Assembly (NCBI GenBank): GCA_963793295.1
Contig: CAWBZX010000024.1
Location: 1-64,000, forward strand
Length of the DNA stretch: 64,000 bases
Direction of reading: 5' to 3'
DNA from: JAHDHW01 sp963793295
GTDB taxonomy: Bacteria; Bacteroidota; Bacteroidia; Chitinophagales; Saprospiraceae
Each line of letters starts with the position of its first letter. The stretch's first letter is position 1. The notes beneath the pieces are model-generated. The model saw nothing but the letters and a program-made list of their open reading frames with translations. It made no database searches and had not been told where the DNA came from. Positions 48,003-58,025 of this stretch are shown here, piece after piece. Made by a program: the position numbers and the translations under genes.

Positions 48003-48521
48003 ATGAAAAACACACTCATTACATTCCTGGTAGCTTTGCCGATATTAGCTTTTGGCCAATCAAACAGCATCGAGGATTTTTATACCAAATATAAAAACAA
48101 CGAAGACATCACCGCTTTAACTTTAAGCGGCGGGATGATAAAATTTGCGGCTTCTTTTGAAGAAGATGGAAATACCAAAATACTGGACAAAATAGCTCTG
48201 GTCAGGCTGTTAATGATGAGTGACAACAACCTGGTTTCCAAAAAAGAATATCATGGGTTTATGAAAGATATCAAAAAGGATGCTTTTGATGAGTTGATAA
48301 AGATAAAAGAAGATGGAATCGACATCGATATTTTTATTCGTGAAAAAGGAGATACGATAACAGATGTGCTGATAATGGTTAAAGAAGAAAATGAGTTTAT
48401 CATGGTTAGCCTGGAGGGTAATTTTCAGTATAGTGATCTAAAGGATTTAGATTTAAATTTTGATGGAGGAAAGTACCTTAAGAAGATCCCGGAAAAGCGC
48501 AGTTCCATTCCAAGAGCATAA
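48003..48521 (+). CDS. DUF4252 exported protein, copy 3
   Basis: 172 residues with a signal peptide ending LAFGQ (about 1-18). It is closest to copy 2: IEDFYTKYKNNEDITALTLS, LLMMSDNNLVSKKEYHGF, EENEFIMVSLEGNFQYSDL, and the terminal SIPRA. It is last in the operon and is followed by a terminator at 48590-48627. Function unknown. Three diverged paralogues under one ECF sigma factor suggest sub-functionalised envelope sensors or effectors, which is inference. Confidence 0.85.
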   Translation: MKNTLITFLVALPILAFGQSNSIEDFYTKYKNNEDITALTLSGGMIKFAASFEEDGNTKILDKIALVRLLMMSDNNLVSKKEYHGFMKDIKKDAFDELIKIKEDGIDIDIFIREKGDTITDVLIMVKEENEFIMVSLEGNFQYSDLKDLDLNFDGGKYLKKIPEKRSSIPRA

Positions 48522-48589
48522 AATTTCAATATTTAGCTGTTTCAATAGCTAAGTTGATTTCAATAGATTTTTTTGATTAGTTGATATAA

Positions 48590-48627
48590 AAAACCCTGGG
48601 CTAACGATTAGCTTGGGGTTTCTTTTT
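48590..48627 (+). terminator. Terminator of the sigma/DUF4252 operon
   Basis: AAACCC...GCTAA pairs with TTAGC...GGGTTT (a 3-nt imperfect centre in each arm), followed by CTTTTTG. It lies 68 nt after the last stop. Confidence 0.8.
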
Positions 48628-48775
48628 GTCAGCCCTGGTGTTTTTTAAAAATTTTTAATGAATATAAAATAACTGAAAAATAAACAGTTCATTCGTTTCT
48701 GTGAAAAAATTGCTTTTCTGAAATTGAACTTAATTTCCTAAGTTTACAATCTTACAAAGGCATAAAAACAAAACG

Positions 48776-51676
48776 ATGGATAAATTCCTGATGACCACTT
48801 TACTTAGTTTACTTTTCTTTCCTGTATTAGCTCAAATAGATCAACCTCCTTCCACTCCGGCTGCTGATCGATTAAAGGGTTATGAACAAAAACTAAAACT
48901 TAAAAAAGAATCATTAGTCGCGAATGTTGCATTCGAATCCGTAGGTCCGACTGTTTTTAGCGGCAGGATAACGGATGTAGCAGTGAATCCTCAGGATCCA
49001 ACGATTTTTTACGCAGCTTACGCTTCCGGCGGACTTTGGAAAACAGAAAATAACGGAACTTCATTCAAACCAATTTTTGACAATGAAGCGGTGATGACTA
49101 TCGGGGATATTGCAGTCGATTGGCAAAATAATATCATCTGGATTGGTAGTGGTGAAAATAATTCCAGCCGGTCCTCCTATTCCGGCCTTGGGATGTTCAA
49201 AAGTACTGACGGAGGAGCGAGCTGGGAACACAAAGGACTTCCTGAAAGCCATCATATTGGCCGCATTGTATTGCATCCTGACAATCCTGATATTATCTGG
49301 GTAGCCGCTTTGGGGCATTTGTATTCTCCCAACAAAGAACGCGGAATTTATAAAACTACTGACGGAGGCGATACCTGGCAACAAACCCTTTTTGTGAACG
49401 AAAATGCAGGTGGCGTTGATCTTGTTATTGATCCGGATAATCAAAATGTTTTGTATGCTTCAACCTGGCAAAGGGAACGCCGTGCCTGGAACTTTATGGA
49501 GTCGGGTGAAGGTTCCGGAATTTATAAAAGCGAAGACGGAGGCGATACCTGGCAATTGTTGACAACAGAGGATAGCGGGTTTCCTACCGGTGATGGAGTA
49601 GGGCGGATCGGAATAGCACTAACAAAAAAGGAAGGAAAATCAATCCTTTACGCAGTTCTCGACAATTATTATCGAAGGCCTAAAAAGGAAAAAAAAGACG
49701 AGGCTGGCTTGGTTAAAGACGATTTGAGAACTATATCAAAAGACGATTTTTTAAAATTAGAAAAGGATAAAATCGAAGACTATTTAAAAAATAATGGTTT
49801 CCCCGAAAAATACACTGTTGAAAAAGTGAGGGAAATGATTGAATCCGATAAGATAAAACCCCTTGATTTAGTAGAATATTTAGAGGATGCAAATAGTCTA
49901 CTTTTCGATACACCAGTCAAAGGTGCAGAGGTTTATCGTTCTGATGATGAAGGAAAAACCTGGAAAAAAACACACGAAGATTACCTTGATCAGGTGTACA
50001 ATTCTTATGGTTATTATTTCGGATTAATAAGAATTTCACCGCACGATCCCGAAAAAATATACATTGCCGGAGTTCCCATTTTGCGATCTGAAGATGGTGG
50101 AAAGACTTTTAATAATATTAACGGGGATAATGTCCACGTAGATCATCATGCGCTTTGGTTGAATCCGGTTCGCGATAAACATTTAATTTTGGGAAATGAC
50201 GGAGGAATAAATATCTCTTATGATGATGGTGAAAGCTGGATTAAATGTAATACCCCTGCAGTTGGCCAGTTTTATAGCGTAGCAGTTGATGATGAAAAAC
50301 CTTATAATATTTATGGAGGTTTGCAAGATAATGGGGTTTGGGTAGGCCCGAGTACCAATAAACCAAGTACAAGTTGGCATTCCTCCGGTCAATATCCTTT
50401 TTCTTTCATTATGGGGGGAGATGGAATGCAGGTTGCAATTGATAATCGAAACAGTAATATCATTTATACCGGATTTCAGTTTGGCAATTATTATCGTATT
50501 GACAGAGAGTCAGGAAAACGTAAATACATCACGCCTAAACAAGAATTGGGCGAGCGACCTTACCGTTGGAACTGGCAGACACCCATCCATCTGTCTGTGC
50601 ATAATCAGGATATTTTGTACATGGGATCCCATAAATTACATCGCTCCATGAATCAGGGAGATCATTTCGAAGAGATATCAGATGACCTGACAACTGGCGG
50701 GATCAAAGGAGACGTAGCTTATTCAACACTTTCATCTATTCATGAATCTCCATTGAAGTTCGGATTAATTTATGTGGGTTCAGACGATGGTTTGATCCAT
50801 GTTACCAAAGATGGCGGAAATACCTGGAAGTTGATTTCAGAAGGACTTCCACAAAAAATGTGGGTCAGCCGCGTTCAGGCTTCGAAATATGATGAAGGGA
50901 CTGTTTATGCTTCGCTCAATGGTTATCGATGGGATGATTTTAATGCCTACTTATTTGTATCAAATGATTATGGAGAAAACTGGAAAGCAATAGGAACAGA
51001 TCTTCCTTTAGAACCTATCAATGTTATTAAAGAGGATCCTGAGAATGCAGCAATTTTATACGTAGGAACAGATCACGGCGCTTACATTTCTTTGAATAAA
51101 GGAGAAACGTTTATGCTTTTTGAAAATGACCTCCCCGCTGTTTCTGTGCATGACTTGTTGGTTCATCCAAGAGAGCAAGAACTTGTTTTAGCAACGCATG
51201 GGCGCTCGTTTTGGAAAGCAGACGTTTCACAGGTTCAGCAATTAAATGAAGAACTATTAGCAAAACCGATTCATGTTTTTGTAATGGACAAGGTGCGCTA
51301 TTCTGCCAATTGGGGAAGCATTAGAAATCAATATACGAAGGCAAGGGAAACTAAAATAAAAATTCCCTTTTATTCAGCTAGTTCCGGAAATGTAAACGTT
51401 ACAGTTAAAACAGAAAAAGGACTAATTCTTAAACAAATCCTGCATCAGAGTGATAAAGGTTTGAATTATTTGGAATATGATCTTTCCATCGAAAATGAGG
51501 TTATTAAAAAATACGAAAAGGAACTAAACGAAGGAAAAAAAGAAGACACGAAGAAAATTACCTTAAAACAAGCGGATAATAAAAAGTACTATTTGAAGGA
51601 AGGAAACTATAGCATTGAATTGACAAAGGATGATCAAACGGCGAAAGAAACCCTGAAAATAGAAAGTAAAAATTGA
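48776..51676 (+). CDS. Exported BNR/VPS10-like beta-propeller protein
   Basis: 966 residues with a signal peptide ending PVLAQ (about 1-20). It contains two propellers built of Asp-box blades (SxDxGxxW): STDGGASW, TTDGGDTW, SEDGGDTW, SDDEGKTW, SEDGGKTF, YDDGESW, TKDGGNTW and SNDYGENW. Such proteins are usually labelled glycosyl hydrolase or sortilin-like. The sialidase Arg triad was not identified, so enzymatic activity is uncertain. A charged helical insertion (about 302-370, many Lys/Glu/Asp) interrupts the blades. There is no type IX sorting domain at the C-terminus, so it may remain periplasmic or membrane-associated. Confidence 0.88.
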   Translation: MDKFLMTTLLSLLFFPVLAQIDQPPSTPAADRLKGYEQKLKLKKESLVANVAFESVGPTVFSGRITDVAVNPQDPTIFYAAYASGGLWKTENNGTSFKPIFDNEAVMTIGDIAVDWQNNIIWIGSGENNSSRSSYSGLGMFKSTDGGASWEHKGLPESHHIGRIVLHPDNPDIIWVAALGHLYSPNKERGIYKTTDGGDTWQQTLFVNENAGGVDLVIDPDNQNVLYASTWQRERRAWNFMESGEGSGIYKSEDGGDTWQLLTTEDSGFPTGDGVGRIGIALTKKEGKSILYAVLDNYYRRPKKEKKDEAGLVKDDLRTISKDDFLKLEKDKIEDYLKNNGFPEKYTVEKVREMIESDKIKPLDLVEYLEDANSLLFDTPVKGAEVYRSDDEGKTWKKTHEDYLDQVYNSYGYYFGLIRISPHDPEKIYIAGVPILRSEDGGKTFNNINGDNVHVDHHALWLNPVRDKHLILGNDGGINISYDDGESWIKCNTPAVGQFYSVAVDDEKPYNIYGGLQDNGVWVGPSTNKPSTSWHSSGQYPFSFIMGGDGMQVAIDNRNSNIIYTGFQFGNYYRIDRESGKRKYITPKQELGERPYRWNWQTPIHLSVHNQDILYMGSHKLHRSMNQGDHFEEISDDLTTGGIKGDVAYSTLSSIHESPLKFGLIYVGSDDGLIHVTKDGGNTWKLISEGLPQKMWVSRVQASKYDEGTVYASLNGYRWDDFNAYLFVSNDYGENWKAIGTDLPLEPINVIKEDPENAAILYVGTDHGAYISLNKGETFMLFENDLPAVSVHDLLVHPREQELVLATHGRSFWKADVSQVQQLNEELLAKPIHVFVMDKVRYSANWGSIRNQYTKARETKIKIPFYSASSGNVNVTVKTEKGLILKQILHQSDKGLNYLEYDLSIENEVIKKYEKELNEGKKEDTKKITLKQADNKKYYLKEGNYSIELTKDDQTAKETLKIESKN

Positions 51677-51860
51677 CGGTTGAATACCGTTGTTCAGATT
51701 CAGTGAGGGAACAGAATTTTGAATTTTCTAAAAGAAATATACTTTTGTCAAGTCTCATTCTTGATAATAATCATTTTATAGATTGATAGGAATCATTGAT
51801 TCGTTGTCTTATTTTTTAAAAAAATGGAATAAGATTTCACATCTTTTAAAAAGAGTAAAA

Positions 51861-53474
51861 ATGAAAAGATTAAACTTTTACAGTTTTATAATACTCCTGT
51901 TGTTGCCCATTTATGCGTTTTCTCAAACGCCGCTTCTTATGAAAAATATTCACCCTAAAGGAGGATCAAACCCTGATGAGTTAACAGATGTAAACGGGAT
52001 GCTTTTCCTTCGGGCAAACGACGGAAGACATGGTGAAGAACTATGGCGAACTGACGGTACGGCCTTAGGAACAAAAATGATACGGGACATCAATGTTGTG
52101 GCGGGAAGCTATCCGGAATACCTTACTCCTTTTAATGGAAAGCTTTTTTTTAGAGCAGATGATGGTATTCATGGTAATGAACTTTGGGTTTCAGATGGAA
52201 CAGTTTCAGGGACTTTTTTAGTGAAAGATATTTTTCCTGAAGGCAGTTCAAATCCAGAATATTTAACCACTTTTGACGAAATGCTCTTTTTTAATGCAAA
52301 TGATAGCATTCATGGTCTGGAGCTATGGAAATCAGATGGTACCATTGCAGGGACCCAACTGGTGTTGGATATTGATCCTGCAGGAAACGGGGATCCGAAG
52401 CATTTCATTACGTATAATGATCAATTATTCTTTTCAGCAAGAGATCGCTTGAATGGTAGAGAATTATGGAAATCGGATGGTACTGCCGAGGGTACCCAAT
52501 TGGTGATGGACCTCAATTTAACCGGAGATTCTGATCCCTCCAATTTTGCAGTTTCCAATGGTATCCTTTTCTTTCAGGCAAAGGATGGAGCTGACGATGA
52601 CATTGAATTGTGGATGTCAGATGGCACTGCTGCTGGTACTCATTTAGTGAAAGATATAAATCCTATCGGGAGTTCTTATCCAAAAGAGTTAACCGATGTG
52701 GATGGCAGGTTGTTTTTTAGTGCAACGGATGGCCAAAATGGTATTGAGTTATGGGAATCAGATGGAACTGATGAAGGCACATTTATGGTGAAAGACATCA
52801 ATCCGGTCATTGGCTCGAATCCAACAAAATTTACTGATGTCAACGGTATACTATTTTTCAGGGCAAATGACGGTCTGAATGGTTATGAGTTATGGAAATC
52901 AGATGGCACTTCCAGAGGAACAGATATCGTAAAAGATATAAATACTGCGCGCAATTCAAACGCTTCTCCGAATTACTTAACCAACTTTGAAGGCTTACTT
53001 TATTTTACAGCAACAGATGGTGTCAATGGTCATGAATTATGGCGCTCCGATGGTTCAATTGGCAAAACCGAAATGATAGCAAATATCAATCCCCTGGGAA
53101 ACGGGGATGTCTATGAACTTACAGTTTCAGGAGATGCCCTGTTTTTTTGTGCTAATGACGGACTTGTTGGATTTGAATTGTGGAAACTTGATTTTATTAC
53201 GCTAATCGACACCATCAAATCAGATAGCCGATTCGAAATTTACCCTAATCCTGCAACCGACTTCATTTTTATAAATATTGAAAACGATTGGCGGGGCTTT
53301 TTTGATCTCCGCATAGAAGATGATTCGGGTAGATTTATAGGCACCCGACGAATCAGTAAACAAACTGATTTCCATCAAGTTGAATTGAATATTAGTGATT
53401 TAAAAAATGGGGCGTATTTCATTACACTGGTAAGTAAGGAAGGCGAAAGAATTACGAGAAAAGTATTGAAATGA
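51861..53474 (+). CDS. ELWxxDGT-repeat secreted protein, T9SS type A
   Basis: 537 residues from the ATG at 51861 (signal peptide ending YAFSQ). An in-frame start at 51783 would place 26 residues before the signal and is rejected. Nine ELWxxDGT units begin at 52038, 52179, 52320, 52461, 52605, 52746, 52887, 53034 and 53175, mostly 141 bp (47 residues) apart. Each contains LVKDINP..., L-F-F-x-A-x-D-G and HG/NG-x-ELW-x-SDGT. The last 85 residues are a type A sorting domain (IYPNPATDFIFINIEND, DLRIEDDSGRF, GAYFITLVSKEGERITRKVL). Likely a surface-attached propeller-like protein; ligand unknown. Confidence 0.92.
   Translation: MKRLNFYSFIILLLLPIYAFSQTPLLMKNIHPKGGSNPDELTDVNGMLFLRANDGRHGEELWRTDGTALGTKMIRDINVVAGSYPEYLTPFNGKLFFRADDGIHGNELWVSDGTVSGTFLVKDIFPEGSSNPEYLTTFDEMLFFNANDSIHGLELWKSDGTIAGTQLVLDIDPAGNGDPKHFITYNDQLFFSARDRLNGRELWKSDGTAEGTQLVMDLNLTGDSDPSNFAVSNGILFFQAKDGADDDIELWMSDGTAAGTHLVKDINPIGSSYPKELTDVDGRLFFSATDGQNGIELWESDGTDEGTFMVKDINPVIGSNPTKFTDVNGILFFRANDGLNGYELWKSDGTSRGTDIVKDINTARNSNASPNYLTNFEGLLYFTATDGVNGHELWRSDGSIGKTEMIANINPLGNGDVYELTVSGDALFFCANDGLVGFELWKLDFITLIDTIKSDSRFEIYPNPATDFIFINIENDWRGFFDLRIEDDSGRFIGTRRISKQTDFHQVELNISDLKNGAYFITLVSKEGERITRKVLK
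52018..53200 (+). repeat. Nine 141-bp ELWxxDGT coding repeats
   Basis: Successive ELW codons are spaced 141, 141, 141, 144, 141, 141, 147 and 141 bp. DNA divergence between copies is high although the protein motif is constant, so the array is old compared with the HYR array at 2-3.6 kb. Confidence 0.85.
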
Positions 53475-53728
53475 AAAAGCATTGAATTTTACTTGCCTGC
53501 TTGCTTAGGTGATTTCAATTGCGTTTTTGATCATCTTGCTACCTTTTAGTCATTTGGTTGATATCTATTGTGGAAGGTTCTATTGAATCCCTAATAGTGC
53601 TTTTAAATATTTTTTTGAAGAATTATATTTTAAAAGTATGCTTTCAATGGTTTTGTAATTCTATATTTTGATTATTTTTAACAATTCTCTTACGAATTGA
53701 ATCAAAGCCATTGTTTTCCAAAACTTAC

Positions 53729-54907
53729 ATGTTTTTCTTTTTTTCGGTAATCTTCCTTTTTTCTTGTAAAAACGAAAAAGCACCCTTTTTGCCGGTTCAG
53801 GTTGGTGAGATCACAGATATAACGGGGCCATCAAGTATACCAGATTCTACCGAGCTGAGTCACTTCATCAAAAGATATGTCGGATATGTTGGGGAGTATG
53901 AAACTTTCCTTTTAATGGCCAATTGGGGCAATGGACATTTGCATGGGAGGATTGATTATACGAAATATGGTGTACCGCTGGATTTTTCTGGAGAACTAAA
54001 TGAAAATGGAACCTTCACGCTTACAGAAACTAGAGATAATGAAGATAATGCCTGGTTTGAGGGGAGGTTTGAAGGACCGGTCATCAAAGGCACCTGGTGG
54101 AATGTTGATCGCACTTTTTCTATGCCTTTCGAAATGCGGGAATACCGATCTACAATCGACGAGTTGGGTTGGACGGGCGTTTGGCACCTCAATGAGATTT
54201 GGCACAAAGGAAAACTAATAATCGGTGATGCGACAAACAATCAGTTTGACTTTTTACTGATTATAGATTCCAACAATAACAAAGGTGAGATCTTTGGAAC
54301 GGCTAAGGTATTATCAGCCAATAGAGCAGTGTTTGAAATGCGGATTATTCCAGAACTTCCCGAAAATTGTAAACTGGTTTTTTTTCGATCAGGCGATCTT
54401 GTTAAAGTCGAACAACATTGTTTTCCTTTCTTATGCGGTTTTGAAAGAATTGCCTATGCCGATGGAAACTACTACGATGTTTTTCATCAAAAAGAGGCAA
54501 AGCTTTCTTACGGCGATCTAAAAGATTCGGTTTTTAAAAATAAAGAAGAGTTGGATACATTTATTGAATTAGTTGGAGATACTAATTACAGCGCTTTCGC
54601 TTACACCATGCAAAAGATAGATCTTGCTGAAGTGAGAGATTCTAAAAAAAATAAAATTGCAACTGCTCATGAAGGAGCGCTAAGAGGTTTGCAAGGTCAT
54701 CGCGAAGCCATTATCATGCAGGATTCTTCCCATAATATTTGGGCAGCTATCGTAATGGTAAACCCTGAAATTGAAGAAGATAGAGGCAAACTTCATTATT
54801 TTACAAATGTTGAAAGTATGAAAAATCAAATACCCGAATATTTTGAGGAATGGCAAAAACGATTTAAAAACATAGAACTTGTTTATGAATCAACGGATTC
54901 GGAATAG
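53729..54907 (+). CDS. Putative lipoprotein of unknown function
   Basis: 392 residues from the ATG at 53729. The start MFFFFSVIFLFSC gives a short lipoprotein signal with the lipobox LFSC. A TTG at 53711 would add SKTY with a Lys before the hydrophobic stretch, so the exact start is uncertain. Residues about 50-150 repeat small beta-rich blocks (GHLHGRIDYTKYG, GTFTLTETRDN, FEGPVIKGTWWN) that resemble lipocalin-like or calycin strands. The C-terminal third is helical. No catalytic motif was recognised. It converges on the UbiA-like gene with a 4-bp gap between stops. Confidence 0.75.
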   Translation: MFFFFSVIFLFSCKNEKAPFLPVQVGEITDITGPSSIPDSTELSHFIKRYVGYVGEYETFLLMANWGNGHLHGRIDYTKYGVPLDFSGELNENGTFTLTETRDNEDNAWFEGRFEGPVIKGTWWNVDRTFSMPFEMREYRSTIDELGWTGVWHLNEIWHKGKLIIGDATNNQFDFLLIIDSNNNKGEIFGTAKVLSANRAVFEMRIIPELPENCKLVFFRSGDLVKVEQHCFPFLCGFERIAYADGNYYDVFHQKEAKLSYGDLKDSVFKNKEELDTFIELVGDTNYSAFAYTMQKIDLAEVRDSKKNKIATAHEGALRGLQGHREAIIMQDSSHNIWAAIVMVNPEIEEDRGKLHYFTNVESMKNQIPEYFEEWQKRFKNIELVYESTDSE

Positions 54908-54911
54908 ACAT

Positions 54912-55772
54912 TTAAACAAACTCATAAACACCCCATACGATCAAAAACTGCAAGATCATGGTGCCATCTAACAACCCGGAATAAAAATAATCATGTCTTT
55001 CTGTAGTAGAAAATGAAATCAGCCAGGCAGAAATCAGATAAGAAATAGCGAGCCCAATTACTATTTTTAAATCGTAAAAACCGGAATAATAATTAATAAT
55101 AGCTAGAACTAAAGCCAGGGCCAAGGTTGCGTAGCTTAACTGTTTTGTTTTATCAATACCAATGACTGCAGGGATCGTTTTTACTTTGCCGTGTTGGTCA
55201 ACGTGCAAATCCCGGATGTCAAAAGGTAGCGTGATTGCAAAAATGAATATTCCTCTTTCCAGGATCATAAATATTATTTCAAAATTTAATGCCCGTCCGC
55301 TATCGATAAAAGTTAGAATAACAGTAACAAATGCCCAAACTCCGACAATCAGATAAATCTTAATTTGATCAAAATCCCTCAATCTTCTTTTCTTACCAAA
55401 AAAAGGTAAAACATATCCAAGTGATAAAAAAGCGGGAATGAAAAGAGCTAATTGAACTTGCCAGATCAATTGAAAGAAAAAATAAAGCGCGCCTATCGAT
55501 GCCAGAACTGCATATATAATAATGTGATGCCGAAATCTACTGATAACAGCAAAACGTTCGATTTCTAAGAAATCTTTAAGCCTTAAAATTCCAACGATTC
55601 GGTGAAGCGCGTAAAGCAAAAAAGTAGCGAAGAAAACAAACCAGCTTACATTATCAAGTTGAAAACTTCCTTTTAAAATAAGTTGCGTTTGGAATGTTAA
55701 GGCTAAGGCTCCAAGTGCGATCCAGAAGTTTCCATATAAAATGAGATCAATGATTTTTTTGATTAAACTCAA
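54912..55772 (-). CDS. UbiA-like prenyltransferase family membrane protein
   Basis: 286 residues with about eight or nine membrane helices. The second Asp-rich motif of the UbiA family is recognisable as DIRDLHVDQHGKVKTIP (about 201-217). The first motif (NDxxDxxxD) is not; the equivalent loop reads LHRIVGILRLKDF. UbiA enzymes attach prenyl chains to aromatic acceptors such as quinone or heme precursors. With the first motif lost, the reaction or even enzymatic activity is uncertain. Transcribed opposite to the preceding lipoprotein. Confidence 0.8.
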   Translation of the reverse strand: MSLIKKIIDLILYGNFWIALGALALTFQTQLILKGSFQLDNVSWFVFFATFLLYALHRIVGILRLKDFLEIERFAVISRFRHHIIIYAVLASIGALYFFFQLIWQVQLALFIPAFLSLGYVLPFFGKKRRLRDFDQIKIYLIVGVWAFVTVILTFIDSGRALNFEIIFMILERGIFIFAITLPFDIRDLHVDQHGKVKTIPAVIGIDKTKQLSYATLALALVLAIINYYSGFYDLKIVIGLAISYLISAWLISFSTTERHDYFYSGLLDGTMILQFLIVWGVYEFV

Positions 55773-55920
55773 ACCATTTCGTTTGCTTACAGGTTAGGAT
55801 TTTTAGAAACCCTTTTAAATTGAACTTAAAAATACTGAATTTCAAATGTTAATCAGAGGGTTAAAATGACAAGAGTTGTGATCATTTACTTTTAACTATA
55901 AACTACAATCCAAAAACTCA

Positions 55921-56754
55921 TTAATCTCCGGCAATAAACAAATCCATCATCCATCTACCATCATATTGCTTAAAGCCCGCCCTGAAATCAATTGGCGATC
56001 TGATATATTTTCCATATACGTAACCTGTTTCACCATTCACTGATTTTACTTTTTGCCAAAGATGTGTCTCTCCGTTTATAGTTTCTTCAATTGAACTTTC
56101 TTCAGAAAGTAAGTCTGCTAAATCCCAGCTCAGCGAACCGATAACTTTTCCTTTGCTGCTTGGTTGGTCCCTTAAGCGTACGTTTTCACCAATAATCACA
56201 ACTTGAGTAAAAGGATCTTCAATATCATCCAAAACATAAATATAAGGAGCATAAAAACCTATTTTGTCAAACACCGAAAATCCACCTCCCAGCACTAATA
56301 TTTCTTCCAGTTCATGCCAAAGGGGAGAACGCTCGGGGTTTGAATCCAAGTTCCAGGCTTTGAAAAAATCTTCTTTTCCATTTTCTGCACCAAAACTGAA
56401 TTTGATGTCATTATGAACGATTGCACTTAAAAAAGTGAGATCATTTTCAATAACTGAATCATATAATTTTTCCCGGAAAGCAAAAAAGGAAGGGTCCTTG
56501 GAAGCATTGTCAAAAGGATATCTTTTTCCTTTTTTAACTACAGGATTTGTAGGCCAGCTCGGTAGTTTTTTAATGGTCGAAACTACCTTTGATTGTGTTT
56601 GGATAGTGTCATTGTTGAGAACGGAATCCAGAGGATCTTCAATAGTGAAATTAACTGTTGCATTCTCTTCAGATGATGTAGATTGAGCGCATTGTATCGT
56701 GATGAATGCAAAAAGAAGACATAAAAAACGAACACACTTTTTAAGGATGGACAT
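55921..56754 (-). CDS. SH3-domain lipoprotein
   Basis: 277 residues. The N-terminus (MSILKKCVRFLCLLFAFITIQC) is a lipoprotein signal with lipidated Cys near 22. Residues 25-70 are low-complexity Thr/Ser linker. The middle (about 80-170) is an uncharacterised domain (FFAFREKLYDSVIENDLTFL, HNDIKFSFGAENGKEDFF). About 180-245 is a bacterial SH3 domain (ENVRLRDQPSSKGKVIGSLS, YVYGKYIRSP). Such domains often bind peptidoglycan or cell-wall peptides, and periplasmic-side anchoring fits that; the exact role is unknown. Confidence 0.82.
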   Translation of the reverse strand: MSILKKCVRFLCLLFAFITIQCAQSTSSEENATVNFTIEDPLDSVLNNDTIQTQSKVVSTIKKLPSWPTNPVVKKGKRYPFDNASKDPSFFAFREKLYDSVIENDLTFLSAIVHNDIKFSFGAENGKEDFFKAWNLDSNPERSPLWHELEEILVLGGGFSVFDKIGFYAPYIYVLDDIEDPFTQVVIIGENVRLRDQPSSKGKVIGSLSWDLADLLSEESSIEETINGETHLWQKVKSVNGETGYVYGKYIRSPIDFRAGFKQYDGRWMMDLFIAGD

Positions 56755-56833
56755 TATAAAAATCAGGTTTTAAGATAGATCAATTGAATCCTGATTTAAA
56801 TATAAATATAAACGTCGAGCTTTCTTTAAAAGA

Positions 56834-57940
56834 TTAAAAGTATTTGAAATCGTGCTTATATTCAATATTTAATAACGTTTCATAAATAAGCTGGATGACA
56901 CTTTTTACATCGTTTTTATGCGCCATTTCAACGGTGGTATGCATATATTTCAAGGGAAGAGAAATTAAAGCCGATGGGACACCTCCGTTGGAATATGCAA
57001 AAGCATCAGTATCTGTTCCAGTCCTTCGGGAAGCCACTTCTCTTTGGAGAGGTATTTTGTTTTTTTCTGCGGTATCAATAATCAAATCTAAAAGTTTATT
57101 GTGAACCGCTGGAGCATAAGTTACAGATGGGCCTTTTCCACTTTTTACATCTCCGTTGTTTTTCTTGTTGACTAAAGGGGTGTAAGTGTCATGAGTAACA
57201 TCAGTAATAATGGCCACGTCAGGTTTGATAGAATTGGCGATCATCTCGGCTCCCCTAAGACCAATCTCTTCCTGGACAGAATTGACTACATACAAGGAAT
57301 AAGGCAATTCAATTTTATTGGCATGAAGCAATTTTGCGACTTCTGCTATACAAAAACCTCCGATTCGGTTGTCCAAAGCCCTTCCGACATAATAGCGATC
57401 ATTTAAAACAATCATTTCATCCTCGTAAGTAATTACACAGCCAACATGGATACCCATTTTTTCAACTTCCTTTTTATCTTTTGCCCCAACATCAATAAAA
57501 ATGTTTTCGACAGTTGGAACCAACTTAGCATTATCTCCTTTTCGGGTGTGGATGGCAGGCCAGCCAAAAACGCCTTTTACAATTCCTTTTTTAGTATAAA
57601 TATTTACCCGTTTGGCCGGGGCGATCAAATGATCAGAGCCACCATTCCTTATGACATTGATGTATCCTTCATCAGAGATATAATGGACAAACCAGGAGAT
57701 TTCATCAGCATGACCTTCTATAACAACTTTATAGTCTTTTCCAGGATTGATTATGCCATAGACTGTCCCGTAATTATCTAATTTCCAGTCGTTTATATAG
57801 GGTTTGATGTATTCCAACCAAATTTTTTGGCCTGTAGATTCAAAACCGGTAGGGGAAGAGTTGTTGAGGTATTTTTGTAAAAAAGCTTCAGATTCTTTTG
57901 TTATAACAACTTTCTTTTTTGATAATGTATCCTTGTCCAT
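56834..57940 (-). CDS. M42-family metallo-aminopeptidase
   Basis: 368 residues, normal for M42 (PepA/FrvX/TET) enzymes, which form dodecameric cytosolic aminopeptidases. Dinuclear metal-site motifs are EGHADEISW (75-83, His77 and Asp79), ALDNRIGG (about 190-197), and the general-base pair VQEEIGLRGAE (about 219-229). The C-terminal His ligand lies in PLKYMHTTVE (His344-region). No signal peptide. Trims N-terminal residues from peptides; specificity not deducible. Monocistronic between the SH3 lipoprotein and pyrE on the same strand. Confidence 0.92.
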   Translation of the reverse strand: MDKDTLSKKKVVITKESEAFLQKYLNNSSPTGFESTGQKIWLEYIKPYINDWKLDNYGTVYGIINPGKDYKVVIEGHADEISWFVHYISDEGYINVIRNGGSDHLIAPAKRVNIYTKKGIVKGVFGWPAIHTRKGDNAKLVPTVENIFIDVGAKDKKEVEKMGIHVGCVITYEDEMIVLNDRYYVGRALDNRIGGFCIAEVAKLLHANKIELPYSLYVVNSVQEEIGLRGAEMIANSIKPDVAIITDVTHDTYTPLVNKKNNGDVKSGKGPSVTYAPAVHNKLLDLIIDTAEKNKIPLQREVASRRTGTDTDAFAYSNGGVPSALISLPLKYMHTTVEMAHKNDVKSVIQLIYETLLNIEYKHDFKYF

Positions 57941-58025
57941 TTGTTAGATTTTGGCATATTTAAAATAATAGCCTCATTTAAAAATAATGTAAGTTATTTG
58001 TATTTATTTCTTTCTGCAAAACAAT

